Source: Gemmatimonadota bacterium
GTDB lineage: Bacteria > Gemmatimonadota > Gemmatimonadetes > Gemmatimonadales > GWC2-71-9
Assembly (NCBI GenBank): GCA_003222195.1
Contig: QHVB01000028.1
Coordinates: forward strand, 155,400-219,399
Length of the DNA stretch: 64,000 bases
Direction: 5' to 3'
Shown: positions 19,088 to 27,573 of the stretch, piece by piece
Position numbering within the stretch: position 1 is the first letter of the stretch
How the letters are laid out: each line of letters begins with the position of its first letter
Notes under the pieces: generated by a model
The model's input: only the letters and a program-made list of their open reading frames with translations
What the model was told of the DNA's origin: nothing
Databases searched by the model: none
Made by a program: the position numbers and the translations under genes

Positions 19088-19852
19088 TCACTCATACATT
19101 CTTGTGGTATCGGCCTTCGCCAACTCCACGAGGAAGTCCGCGATCTTGCCGCTGACCGCCTCGACGTAGCGTTTCCCCTTTTCCGCCGTCGACGCCGCGG
19201 GATTGCCGGAGCCGGTATCATCCGTCACCTGACGCCAATTCCGCGGCGCCCAGGCCCAGCCCTCACGGAAGGCCGAGATCTTGAACTTCCGGGCCGCCCC
19301 GGGCCCGGCTTCGGACAGCGGCAGCGCGCGCTCCGGCGCTACATGTTGCATCACGCTCGTCTCCATCTCACCCGCGTGATCACCTTGATCCGAGAAGAAG
19401 CCCTTCAGGTCGAGCACCTTGTACCAATTCACGACGCAGAGGAACAAGGAGACCTGCGGCTGGAGCTCGCGGATCATCTGGCGGAAATCGTTTGCGCCGT
19501 GCCCGTTGAAGATTACGAGCTTCCCAATCCCCTGCTCCGCGAGTGACAGCGCGACATCCCGCAGGACCAGCGCTTGCGTGCTCGGGTTCATATTGATGCA
19601 GAGCGGGATATCGAGCTGGCCGGTGTTTACGCCAAACGGCACAACCGGCAGGACCACGACCTTGGCACCGCGCTGCCACGCACGCTCGGCGGCACGCGCA
19701 GCAACCTCCTCGGCCTGGATGTTGTCCGTCGTATATGAGAGGTGGTAGTTGTGGGCCTCGGTGGCGCCCCATGGCAGGATCGCGACCTCGTAGCGCGTGT
19801 CGCGAACGGTCTTCCAGGTCAGCTCGTCGAGGATGTAAGGACGGTTCGGCAT
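19088..19852 (-). CDS. Creatininase-family amidohydrolase, cytoplasmic
   Basis: The 254-residue protein starts MPNRPYILDELTWKTVRDTRYEVAILPWGATEAHNYHLSYTTDNIQAEEVA. This contains the metal-binding Glu-x-His and Asp of the creatininase/mycofactocin MftE fold. The GHGANDF loop and the HAGEMETS motif supply the remaining metal ligands. These Zn or Mn enzymes open cyclic amides or cleave related C-N bonds; the substrate is unknown. There is no signal peptide. It lies 94 bases downstream of the Gfo/Idh oxidoreductase gene on the same strand, so the two may act on one pathway. A paralogue with an export signal is at 57820. Confidence 0.9.
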   Translation of the reverse strand: MPNRPYILDELTWKTVRDTRYEVAILPWGATEAHNYHLSYTTDNIQAEEVAARAAERAWQRGAKVVVLPVVPFGVNTGQLDIPLCINMNPSTQALVLRDVALSLAEQGIGKLVIFNGHGANDFRQMIRELQPQVSLFLCVVNWYKVLDLKGFFSDQGDHAGEMETSVMQHVAPERALPLSEAGPGAARKFKISAFREGWAWAPRNWRQVTDDTGSGNPAASTAEKGKRYVEAVSGKIADFLVELAKADTTRMYE

Positions 19853-19946
19853 GTCACGCACCGACGGGAATGTGCGCCTCCGCCGGGCGTCCCGCGAGCA
19901 CCGCCGGCGACGAGGCCGCCGAGGAGAACGTACCCCCAGGGTTTCT

Positions 19947-20987
19947 TCATCGGCTCCATGGTAAAACGCTTCGGGTGCGACTACTCGCGACGGCCAATTC
20001 CAGTCCGCGCATGACCTCAAGAGACCATTCGGGCGAGACGGCCAGCTCGGCGGTGCCGAGCATCGCATCCCGCACGTTTTCATAATAGTGCGCGAAACTC
20101 GTCCGCAGCGTCGGCACTGTTCGCGTTGCGTCAGCCGTGACGAGCTTGCCGTACAGATCGGGGGGCTCCGAATCCCAATCGGGTTCGTCGGGCGTGCGGC
20201 CCTCTTTGAGCGCCGCCTCCTGCGGATCCATCCCGTATTTGATGAACGATCCTTTCGTACCGTTGACGATCCACGTTGGGCCGTGGGGGGGCCGCAACAT
20301 CGACGCGCGCAGCACCGCTCGGGCATGCCGGTAATACAACGTGACGTCGAACGCGTCGTCGACGACGGCACCGTCGCGCTCGATGCGGATGTCGGCGACG
20401 ATCGCCTCCGGCACACCAAACAAGAGCAGCGCTTGATCGAACAGGTGCGGGCCGATGTCGAACCAGACGCCGGAGCCCGGGTGGGCCTGCTCGCGCCACG
20501 CATTCGGTTTGAGCTCAGGGCGAAACCGATCGAAATGGGATTCGAAGGTGACGACGCGGCCGAGGGCGCCCTCTCCCACCACCTGCTGCACGGTGGCAAA
20601 ATCGCCGGTGTAGCGGCGATCCTGGTATACGGTGACGATGCGACGCTGCTGCTTGGCGACCTGAACCAGCTCCTCGGCTTCGGTGAGGGTCGGCGTGAAG
20701 GGCTTGTCGACCACGACGTGACGGCCAGTGAGCAGGCATTGCTTCGCAATGGGGTAATGCGACGTGTTGGGTGTGGCGACCACGACGAGGTCGATCTTGC
20801 GTGTCAGTAACTCGTCAACGCTCCGGACGAATTCCACATCCGCATAGCGCTGGTCGGGGGGACCGTGGCGCTGCACAATCGTGGTGAGGAGCAGGCCATC
20901 GACCGCGCGAATGACCGGCGCGTGGAAGACTTTGGCGGCGAAACCGAATCCCACCAGACCCACGTTGAGCATGACAGAGTTTGTCAC
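19947..20987 (-). CDS. Gfo/Idh/MocA-family NAD(P)-dependent oxidoreductase
   Basis: The 346-residue protein has a Rossmann fold at its start (LNVGLVGFGFAAKVFHAPVI). It has the VVATPNTSHYPIAKQCLLTGRHVVVDKPFTPT segment, where EKP/DKP supplies the catalytic Lys. The C-terminal domain contains GSGVWFDIGPHLFDQALLLFG with the conserved Asp and His. Family members oxidise or reduce sugars, inositols or related polyols. The ORF can start at GTG 20987 or at ATG 20972 (MLNVGLVG); the second looks more natural. It precedes the creatininase gene and is divergent from the secreted LamG-like gene. Confidence 0.92.
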   Translation of the reverse strand: MTNSVMLNVGLVGFGFAAKVFHAPVIRAVDGLLLTTIVQRHGPPDQRYADVEFVRSVDELLTRKIDLVVVATPNTSHYPIAKQCLLTGRHVVVDKPFTPTLTEAEELVQVAKQQRRIVTVYQDRRYTGDFATVQQVVGEGALGRVVTFESHFDRFRPELKPNAWREQAHPGSGVWFDIGPHLFDQALLLFGVPEAIVADIRIERDGAVVDDAFDVTLYYRHARAVLRASMLRPPHGPTWIVNGTKGSFIKYGMDPQEAALKEGRTPDEPDWDSEPPDLYGKLVTADATRTVPTLRTSFAHYYENVRDAMLGTAELAVSPEWSLEVMRGLELAVASSRTRSVLPWSR

Positions 20988-21014
20988 TTCACAGGCTGAA
21001 ACGGGAGGTTGCCG

Positions 21015-21656
21015 ATGATGCTGCTTGCGGTACTCGCCTGCCTGATGCAGGCCGCCGCCCAGGACACGTTCGACGTCACCACAGTCGGTAAGGATCCGCG
21101 CTGGCAGATCGCCGGCCGCACCGCCTCAGTGGTCGACACCAATGGAAAGCGCGCCCTGAAGCTGGAATTCGCCCCCATCATGGGGCTTGTCTGGCTCAAA
21201 GGCTATGACTTCGGGAACGGTGTCATCGAAGCCGACATTTTGGGACAGAGCCAGCCGCCGCAGAGCAGTTTCGTGGGCGTCGCCTTCCGTGTGGTGGATG
21301 GGCAAAACTACGACGCTGTCTACTTCCGACCCTTCAACTTCCGGGCGTCGGACTCGACTCGTCACAGCCACGCGGTGCAGTACGTCTCCCACCCTCGCTG
21401 GCCGTGGCAACGGCTGCGCTCAGAGCACCCCGGTCAATATGAAGCCCCCATCGTGCCGGAGCCCGACGGCGATCAGTGGTTTCACGTGCGCGTCGTGATC
21501 GAGCGGCCCAAAGTCAGCGTGTTCGTGAACGACGCCAAGACGCCCGTGCTGGTCGTCAATGAGTTGAGCGATCGGACGCGCGGCTCCGTTGGGCTTTGGG
21601 TTGGTGACGGCTCGGGTGGGCATTTCGCCAACCTGCGCGTGACGCGGAGTCGCTAG
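21015..21656 (+). CDS. Secreted concanavalin/LamG-like (DUF1080-type) protein
   Basis: The 213-residue protein has a short signal peptide (MMLLAVLACLMQAAAQ) and then a single beta-sandwich. The pattern GNGVIEADILGQ, SFVGVAFRVVDGQNYDAVYFRPFNF and WFHVRVVIERPKVSVFVNDAKTPVLVVNEL is typical of 3-keto-disaccharide hydrolase/DUF1080 and LamG-like folds. These often bind or modify glycans at the cell surface. The start at ATG 21015 follows GGGAGG by 7 bases. It is divergent from the Gfo/Idh gene, which fits a sugar-related locus, but no catalytic residue can be assigned. Confidence 0.8.
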   Translation: MMLLAVLACLMQAAAQDTFDVTTVGKDPRWQIAGRTASVVDTNGKRALKLEFAPIMGLVWLKGYDFGNGVIEADILGQSQPPQSSFVGVAFRVVDGQNYDAVYFRPFNFRASDSTRHSHAVQYVSHPRWPWQRLRSEHPGQYEAPIVPEPDGDQWFHVRVVIERPKVSVFVNDAKTPVLVVNELSDRTRGSVGLWVGDGSGGHFANLRVTRSR

Positions 21657-21676
21657 CCCCCACTGGGCGCGATTGA

Positions 21677-22882
21677 TCAATCGGGGCGCGGCGTCTTCCA
21701 GTCGCTCGTCATGATGAACAGCGGCGCGCCATCGAACTGATAGATCGGCCGGAGCCGCTCGGTGTTGTAGTACTTCGAAACGTCCACGACCTTCTTCTCG
21801 GACGTCACACTCGCGAGCGGCACGCTGTCGTAGAAGCCGCGGTGGATGCTGACCAGGCGACCGTACTCCCGCTTGCGGATCAGATCGAGCGCGAGGTTGC
21901 CGAACGCCATCGGCACGATCGAATCGAGCGCGTCGGGATCGCCCGAGCGCACCAGGTAGCCGAGCCGCTGGTTCACCACGTCGATGCGCCGGCCGTTGTT
22001 GTACTTCACCGACGATTCCTTCAGCGCCGTTCCGATCTGATCACCGATCCCGCCGAGCTTGCGGTGCCCAAACATATCCGTCTCCTCGCCTTCGAAGCTC
22101 ATCCCCTCGTGCGAAGTCAGGCGCGCGCCCTCGGAGATCAGCACCACAGAATAGCGGCTCGGATTCTTGTTGCGGTCCACCGTCAGCAGCTCGGCCAGAT
22201 GCTCCACCTCGACCGGATATTCCGGGATCACGCACCGGTCCGCCGCGCCCGCCATCGTCGGCAAGAGCGCGGTAAACCCGGCGTAACGACCGAAGACCTC
22301 GATCACGAGAAACCGCTCGTGCGAGCCCGCCGACGTGCGCAGCCGGTGCGTCAACTCGATGGTCCGGGTGACGCAGGTGCTGAACCCGATGCAGTAGTCG
22401 GTGCCGTAGACGTCGTTGTCCATCGTCTTGGGAATCGCGACGACCTTCAGCCCCTCGTCGTGGAGCCGCTTGGCATAGCTCAAGGTGTCATCGCCCCCGA
22501 TGGGAATCAGGACATCGACACCGATATGCTCGAGGTTCTTGATGACATCCTTGGTGATGTCGTTGATCTTCTCGGTGTAGCCGGTGAGGTGCGGCGGCGC
22601 TCGGTCCTTCGGCAGGTGGCTGGGCCGCACGCGCGAGGTATGGAGGAACGTGCCACCTGTTCGTCCTGCGCGGTTCACGATCGCTTCGGTGAGGGGGATG
22701 ATCTGCTCGCTGTTGTCGGCGTTCTTCTCGCGCGAGTAGTCGACCAGACCGCCCCACCCATGCCGAATGCCGATGACGTTGTAGCCGTCGCGCAGCGCGC
22801 GCATCGTGATGGCGCGGATGGCGGGGTTGAGGCCGGGGACGTCGCCACCACCGGTGAGGATGCCGATTGTGCCCTTGGTCAT
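21677..22882 (-). CDS. 6-phosphofructokinase, predicted pyrophosphate-dependent type
   Basis: The 401-residue enzyme begins MTKGTIGILTGGGDVPGLNPAIRA and belongs to the PfkA fold, which phosphorylates fructose 6-phosphate in glycolysis. The phosphoryl-donor loop reads GGDD at 129-132, and the next motif is IPKTMDND at 151-157. ATP-dependent enzymes have GGDG and PGTIDND at these places. The Asp and Lys seen here are the known markers of PPi-dependent phosphofructokinases, so a reversible PPi-linked reaction is predicted. The ATG at 22882 is preferred over a GTG at 22924 because it gives the family start. It is divergent from the candidate selenoprotein gene, with 53 bases between the starts. 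Confidence 0.93.
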   Translation of the reverse strand: MTKGTIGILTGGGDVPGLNPAIRAITMRALRDGYNVIGIRHGWGGLVDYSREKNADNSEQIIPLTEAIVNRAGRTGGTFLHTSRVRPSHLPKDRAPPHLTGYTEKINDITKDVIKNLEHIGVDVLIPIGGDDTLSYAKRLHDEGLKVVAIPKTMDNDVYGTDYCIGFSTCVTRTIELTHRLRTSAGSHERFLVIEVFGRYAGFTALLPTMAGAADRCVIPEYPVEVEHLAELLTVDRNKNPSRYSVVLISEGARLTSHEGMSFEGEETDMFGHRKLGGIGDQIGTALKESSVKYNNGRRIDVVNQRLGYLVRSGDPDALDSIVPMAFGNLALDLIRKREYGRLVSIHRGFYDSVPLASVTSEKKVVDVSKYYNTERLRPIYQFDGAPLFIMTSDWKTPRPD

Positions 22883-22935
22883 AGTGCGAAAAACATAAGC
22901 GAATCGGTGTACTATTGAAGACACGGGGGGGACCC

Positions 22936-23511
22936 ATGAAAATCGACTTTCGGCAAGATGTCGATCGCGTGCTACAAGACGCGAAAGCGCACCAGAAACC
23001 AGTACTGCTGGACTTCAACGCCGCTCCAATGTGAAGTGGCTGTGCTCGGCTGGATGCCGAGGTGTGGCCGGACGAGCGAGTGGCGCGTTTCGTACACGAC
23101 AATTTCCTCGCCGCGCGCGTGCATCCGCGCCAAAATCCTGACGCCTTCAAGCAGTACAGCGAGCGCTACGGGGCCCCCTGGACGCCCACGATTCTGCTGC
23201 TGGACGCCGATGGGGTGGAGCATCATCGCATCGAAGGGTTTCTCCCCACGGACGATTTCCTGGCCCAACTGATGCTGGGCCGGGCCCGCATCGGATTCGA
23301 CCAGGCGCAATGGGCGGAGGCCGAGCGCCGGTTTCGTGAGATCGTGGAGCAATTGCCGAATACCGACGCGGCGGCCGAGGCGCTTTATTGGGCGGGCGTC
23401 TCACCCTACAAGGCGACCGGAAATCCCGCGTCGTTGAAGGCGACGGGTCAGGCCTTCAAAGGGCGCTACCAGGACACGCCGTGGGCAAAGAAGGCGTCCG
23501 TCTGGACGTAG
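22936..23511 (+). CDS. Candidate selenoprotein: thioredoxin-like UxxC protein with in-frame TGA
   Basis: The frame starts MKIDFRQDVDRVLQDAKAHQKPVLLDFNAAPM after a G-rich ribosome site. It meets TGA at codon 33 (23032-23034) and continues in the same frame as SGCARLDAEVWPDERVARFV to a TAG. Reading TGA as selenocysteine gives a 191-residue protein with a thioredoxin fold, an active site U-S-G-C, a cis-proline segment APWTPTILLLD and a helical TPR-like tail. A hairpin suited to be a bacterial SECIS follows. Coding character is continuous on both sides of the TGA. Alternatives are a nonsense mutation of TGC/TGT or a base error. Translating only downstream of the stop would lose the first strand and the redox residue. 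Confidence 0.75.
23045..23061 (+). promoter_or_regulatory. Candidate bacterial SECIS hairpin
   Basis: CTCGGC at 23045-23050 pairs perfectly with GCCGAG at 23056-23061 around the five-base loop TGGAT. The two loop G residues are 18 and 19 bases after the TGA. In the E. coli fdhF element the corresponding loop GG is about 19-20 bases after the UGA, and known bacterial SECIS elements place a loop G in a similar range. The hairpin lies inside the coding sequence, as SelB-dependent elements do. Its role is inferred from position and shape only. Confidence 0.6.
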
Positions 23512-23536
23512 CCTAGGCTTCGGGATACTTTCGGGC

Positions 23537-24730
23537 ATGCGTCGCATTCTCCTGGCTGATGCTGACGCGTTCTACGTCGCCGTCGCTCGCGCGGTCGATC
23601 CCGACGGCGCTGGCAAAGCCACCCTCCTGATCGTCGGCGGCTCGCGCGAAAGCCGCGGCGTCGTCTGCTCGGCGTCCTATGAGACGCGGAAGTTCGGCGT
23701 CCGCTCGGCGATGCCGATCGCCCGCGCGCTGCGGCTCTGCCCGGACGCGACGTGCGTCCCGGTCCCGTTCAAGGAGTGTATCCGCAAGAGCGCAGAGATC
23801 CGCAAAGCCCTGCAGCAGTACACGCCCGCCGTCGAAGGCGCGAGTATCGACGAGTGGTATCTGGATCTCTCGGGCACCGAAGGCATCTATCACCACGAGC
23901 CGCTGTTGGCGACAGCGCGACGCATCCGTGAGGGCATTCGCGCCGCCACGGGACTCACGCTGTCGATCGGCGGCGGGACGAACAAGCTGATCGCCAAGAT
24001 GGCGGTGGATCGCGCGAAGCCGAGCCGGGGTGGCGAGGGGATCCTCATCATCGAGCCCGGGTCCGAGCAGGATTTCCTGCGGTCCAGCTCGCTGGCCGAC
24101 ATCCCGCTCGTCGGCCCCAAGTTCCAGGCGCGCCTGGCGGCCCGTGGCCTGGTCACGGTCGCGGATGCGCTCCGCTACGACCGTGAGTCGCTCGGCCAAT
24201 GGATGAGCAAACGCGAGGAGCAATGGCTGTGGAACCGCATCCACGGCAGCGACGACGCGGACGTCGTGCATCGTACGATGAACCGCGGCATCAGCCGGGA
24301 CGAGACGTTCGGGAAGGATCTCAGCCACGACACCGACATCGAGCGCGAGCTGCTGCGGCTGGTCACGCGGGCCGCGGCCGACATGCGCGGCGACGGACTG
24401 ACCGCGCGAACCGTCGCCGTGCGGCTGCGCGACTGGGATTTCAAGACGCGCTCGGCGCAGCGCACGCTGCCCGAGCCCGTTGTGTCGGACCGCGTGATCC
24501 TGCGGGTGGCCCACGACCTCCTGGCGAGCCTGCGAAAGGCACGGCGCGTCCCGGCGCGGCTCGTCGGCGTACGGCTCTCGGGACTCGCGCCGGCCGAGAG
24601 ATTGTCTCAACTGCCCCTGGAGACATCTGATGTAGAAACGGAACGCGATCGAGGGCTCACGCGAGCCATCGATCGCGTCCGGGAGAAGTTTGGACGCAAG
24701 AGCATTCTCCCGGGAGGCATCACCGAGTGA
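23537..24730 (+). CDS. dinB: DNA polymerase IV (Y-family translesion polymerase)
   Basis: The 397-residue protein has the Y-family palm with catalytic acids in LLADADAFYVAVARA (Asp8) and SIDEWYLDLSG (Asp105, Glu106). The finger segment (SYETRKFGVRSAMPIARALRLCP), the SIGGGTNKLIAKMAVDRAKP motif and the little-finger domain are also present. It copies damaged DNA with low fidelity. Two usual positions differ: DMDAFF is DADAFY and SIDEAYLD is SIDEWYLD; the catalytic acids are kept. No clamp-binding motif is obvious at the C-terminus. It starts 25 bases after the candidate selenoprotein gene and is convergent with the YncE gene. Confidence 0.93.
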   Translation: MRRILLADADAFYVAVARAVDPDGAGKATLLIVGGSRESRGVVCSASYETRKFGVRSAMPIARALRLCPDATCVPVPFKECIRKSAEIRKALQQYTPAVEGASIDEWYLDLSGTEGIYHHEPLLATARRIREGIRAATGLTLSIGGGTNKLIAKMAVDRAKPSRGGEGILIIEPGSEQDFLRSSSLADIPLVGPKFQARLAARGLVTVADALRYDRESLGQWMSKREEQWLWNRIHGSDDADVVHRTMNRGISRDETFGKDLSHDTDIERELLRLVTRAAADMRGDGLTARTVAVRLRDWDFKTRSAQRTLPEPVVSDRVILRVAHDLLASLRKARRVPARLVGVRLSGLAPAERLSQLPLETSDVETERDRGLTRAIDRVREKFGRKSILPGGITE

Positions 24731-25765
24731 TCAGTGCGTGATCGCGAAGAACCACGCTCCGATCACCGGTCCCCGTGGCGGCCGCTGGCCCGGCTGCGGC
24801 GGCGGCGTGCCCGGAGGCACGGGACCGTACTCGGGTTGGAAGAGATACGCGATGTGTCTCTCCGCATCGACCGAGATCGTCTTGGCGCCCCGCATCGTGG
24901 GGACGGTTGCCACGACCGTGTACTTGTCGGGCGAGTCCTCGCGCACGACCGTGACGTTGCTGTCGCGTCCTGCGGGGATGTAGATCAGCTTCTGCGCGGG
25001 ATCCCACCCTAGCGCGTCCACGCCGTCGCCGTTGGCGATCGTGGCGACGACTTTCCCGGTCCGCGCGTCCACCACGACTGACGACTTCCCGCACCCGGAG
25101 AAGATCCGGTCCGTGGCGCGGTCGTAGGCGATTCCGGTCGGGCCGTCACACGGCGCGAGCGGCCACGACGCGACCGCCTTCATCGTCGCCTCGTCAATGA
25201 CCTGCATCGTGCTCGTACCCTCGTTGTTCACGAAGATCTTGCCCTTGCCATCGCTGGCCGCGCCCTCGGGACCCGTATCCTCGAGCTGCACCGTCGCAAC
25301 GATCGCACCGCTCTTGGGATCGATGGCCACGAGGGTACCTGCCGGCCGGCTGTGATTCGTGAGGATGATGCGATCGGAGAAGTCGTCGTACATGATGCCG
25401 TCGAGCCCGCCGGTGGGAACCGGAATCTTCTTGATCACGGCGAGGCTCCTGAGATCGAACATGGTTACGGTCGAGTCGCCGGCGCTGGTGATGAACCCGT
25501 GCCCCGACTTGGGCGCCAGGGCGATGCCGTGATTGCGCGGCGTGTCGGGGATATCGCCGAGCACCTTGCCGGTCGCGCCGTCGATCACCATCACGTGCGT
25601 GCCGCGGGAAACGAACACCCGTCCGGTGCCCAGCTCTGCCGTCAAGTAATCGGTACCGCCGTCGCCGCCGATGCTGTACTTGGCGACCTTGAACGTCTGC
25701 GCCGAGCTCACGCCTGGAAACGTCAGCGCCGCGCTGAGGAGCACAACGATTGTCGGTTTGGTCAT
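24731..25765 (-). CDS. Exported YncE/YVTN-type beta-propeller protein
   Basis: The 344-residue protein has a signal peptide ending near VSSAQ. Seven-bladed propeller repeats follow, each with a pattern such as RVFVSRGTHVMVIDGATGKVLGDI or DGKGKIFVNNEGTSTMQVIDEATMKAVA. The C-terminal tail is proline-rich (PPGTPPPQPGQRPPRGP). Such proteins are periplasmic or cell-surface scaffolds, often next to enzymes; no catalytic site is known. A GAGGAAC ribosome site precedes the ATG. It follows the S10 peptidase gene by 19 bases and is probably co-transcribed with it. Confidence 0.9.
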   Translation of the reverse strand: MTKPTIVVLLSAALTFPGVSSAQTFKVAKYSIGGDGGTDYLTAELGTGRVFVSRGTHVMVIDGATGKVLGDIPDTPRNHGIALAPKSGHGFITSAGDSTVTMFDLRSLAVIKKIPVPTGGLDGIMYDDFSDRIILTNHSRPAGTLVAIDPKSGAIVATVQLEDTGPEGAASDGKGKIFVNNEGTSTMQVIDEATMKAVASWPLAPCDGPTGIAYDRATDRIFSGCGKSSVVVDARTGKVVATIANGDGVDALGWDPAQKLIYIPAGRDSNVTVVREDSPDKYTVVATVPTMRGAKTISVDAERHIAYLFQPEYGPVPPGTPPPQPGQRPPRGPVIGAWFFAITH

Positions 25766-25784
25766 ACGATTCGGTTCCTCGGTG

Positions 25785-27344
25785 TCAGTTGGATCCCGCG
25801 GCCCGGGCGGTCGCGGGCGTCGGGTTCAGAATAAAGCGCGCCACATTCTGCTTCAGCTCCGTGAGCGCCGGCTCGTACAGATACATCATGTGGCCCGCGT
25901 CGTAGTACTTGAGCTTGATGTTGTCGCGCAACGCGGGCGACAACCCATCGAGGTGACTCACGGTGTATTCGGTCGCCAAGAACGGCGTCGCCAGGTCATA
26001 GTAGCCGTTCTCGATCTCGATGCGCAGGTACGGGTTCGTGATGAGCGCCTGCGCCAGATCCGAACCCACATAGGTCGTCGCCGCCCAGCCGCGTGAGCCC
26101 TCGCGCGTCCAATTCCACTGTCCCTGGTTGCCACCACCGAGACTGTACCGGTCCTGCGTGTCGAACTTGAGCTCCCCGCGTAGGTACGCGTTCACGGCGG
26201 CGGTGAATGCGCCCGTCACCGCCGAGGACTGCGGGTCTCCGGGAGCATTCTCGCTCAGGAGATCAGGCAGCGGGCCCGAGAACCGCGAGTCGAGCCGTCC
26301 GGTGACTAGGCCCCGGCTGCGCTGCAGCTCCGCCATGAACTGCCGCAGGGGCACACGGAGATCGGCCTTCAGCAAATAGTCTTCCGACAGCCCGGTGTAC
26401 GCCGCCAGCTGTTTGGCGACCGCAGCCTTGCGGTCCGCGGCGAGCGTCGCGCCGGCCGCGAGCGCCGCCGAGTATTCGCCGAGTGCGTAGCGGCGCACGT
26501 CGGCGAGAAATCCCGGGACATTGCTCGGTGCGGGAATCACCTTGTGAAAGACGGCGGTCGCGGCGTAGCTCGGCAAATACAGGACGTAGGACAGGTCATG
26601 CCCGGGCGAGAACAGCAGCGTCTCGAAGTCGAGCACCGACGAGATCAGCACGATCCCATTCAGCGTCACACCATCGCGCTGCAGCCGATCGCCCAGCACC
26701 GCCGATCGCGTCGTGCCGTAGCTCTCACCGATCAGATACTTGGGTGAGGCCCAGCGGCCGTTGCGGCTTACGTACTGCGAGATGAACTGGGCGAGCGACT
26801 TCGCGTCTTCGTCCACGCCCCAGAAATCCTTGCCGGTCCCCTTCCCCACTGGCTTCGAGAACCCGGTGCCGATGGGATCGATGAACACCATATCGGTGAC
26901 ATCGATGAGGCTGCTCTGATTGTCCACGATCTGGTAAGGCGGCGGTGGGGTGAACGCCGCGTCCGTAGTCACGATGCGCCGCGGCCCAAAGGCACCCATG
27001 TGCAACCACGCGGATGCCGAGCCGGGCCCGCCATTATAGATGAAGGAAATGGGCCGCTGGCTCGGGTCCCTGGCGTCGGTGCGGGTATAGGCCGTGTAGT
27101 AGAGGACGCCAATCGACTCGTCTTTGTCGTTCTTGAGGAGCATCGTGGCGGCGGTGGCGCGATAGGGGACGAGTTGGCCACCGAACCGGATGGTGTGATC
27201 CGTCGCCGAGGATGCCTCGTTCGGGATCGGTGTCGCCTTGGCCGTGGTATCGCGATCGGCCGCCGCGGCGGTGGTATTGGGTCGCTGGGCACCCAGCGGC
27301 GTGGCGAGCATGCTCGCCACCAGGATGATCGTGCAGAAACGCAT
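25785..27344 (-). CDS. S10 family serine carboxypeptidase, exported
   Basis: The 519-residue enzyme has a signal peptide (cut near PLGAQ) and the serine carboxypeptidase fold. The oxyanion segment FIYNGGPGSASAWLHMGAFGP is present. The catalytic triad is Ser208 in GESYGTTRS, Asp450 in NGYYDLATP and His485 in YDAGHMMY. It removes C-terminal amino acids from peptides outside the inner membrane. A GGAGGGGAAG ribosome site precedes the ATG. It is the first gene of a pair with the YncE-like propeller. The 229 bases between it and nadA hold a 10-base palindrome GACACGTGTC at 27470-27479 but no clear promoter. Confidence 0.95.
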   Translation of the reverse strand: MRFCTIILVASMLATPLGAQRPNTTAAAADRDTTAKATPIPNEASSATDHTIRFGGQLVPYRATAATMLLKNDKDESIGVLYYTAYTRTDARDPSQRPISFIYNGGPGSASAWLHMGAFGPRRIVTTDAAFTPPPPYQIVDNQSSLIDVTDMVFIDPIGTGFSKPVGKGTGKDFWGVDEDAKSLAQFISQYVSRNGRWASPKYLIGESYGTTRSAVLGDRLQRDGVTLNGIVLISSVLDFETLLFSPGHDLSYVLYLPSYAATAVFHKVIPAPSNVPGFLADVRRYALGEYSAALAAGATLAADRKAAVAKQLAAYTGLSEDYLLKADLRVPLRQFMAELQRSRGLVTGRLDSRFSGPLPDLLSENAPGDPQSSAVTGAFTAAVNAYLRGELKFDTQDRYSLGGGNQGQWNWTREGSRGWAATTYVGSDLAQALITNPYLRIEIENGYYDLATPFLATEYTVSHLDGLSPALRDNIKLKYYDAGHMMYLYEPALTELKQNVARFILNPTPATARAAGSN

Positions 27345-27573
27345 ACGCTTCCCCTCCCTTCAAGGTCTAGAACGCACTGCAGGCGAAGCTAGCCCGGATC
27401 ACTCGCGTTGACTACTCCGCCCCTTCCTACCATCAGCCGGCTAGTTATTGTTCTGAACTGACACGCGGCGACACGTGTCCCAGGCTGGGAGCGGTCCGTC
27501 ACCTGCGACGGATCGAGGCGTTACCCAATCGGCCCCCCAGCCTTTGGCACCACAACAATGGGAGCAGCATTCG

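Noticed and set aside
19819-19959. Short minus-strand frame MEPMKKPWGYVLLGGLVAGG between Gfo/Idh and creatininase genes
   Set aside because: It looks like a signal peptide but is in another frame than the creatininase and stops after 46 residues. The creatininase start at 19852 matches cytoplasmic relatives, so I do not call a frameshift.
19088-20749. Single 553-codon frame joining the creatininase with upstream sequence
   Set aside because: The upstream part is a shadow of the Gfo/Idh gene (Ser/Arg/Pro-rich). The real start is MPNRPYILDELTW at 19852.
23062-23511. Treating 23062-23511 as a complete gene on its own
   Set aside because: It would start inside the thioredoxin fold without the first strand and the redox motif. 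The coding signal clearly begins at 22936.
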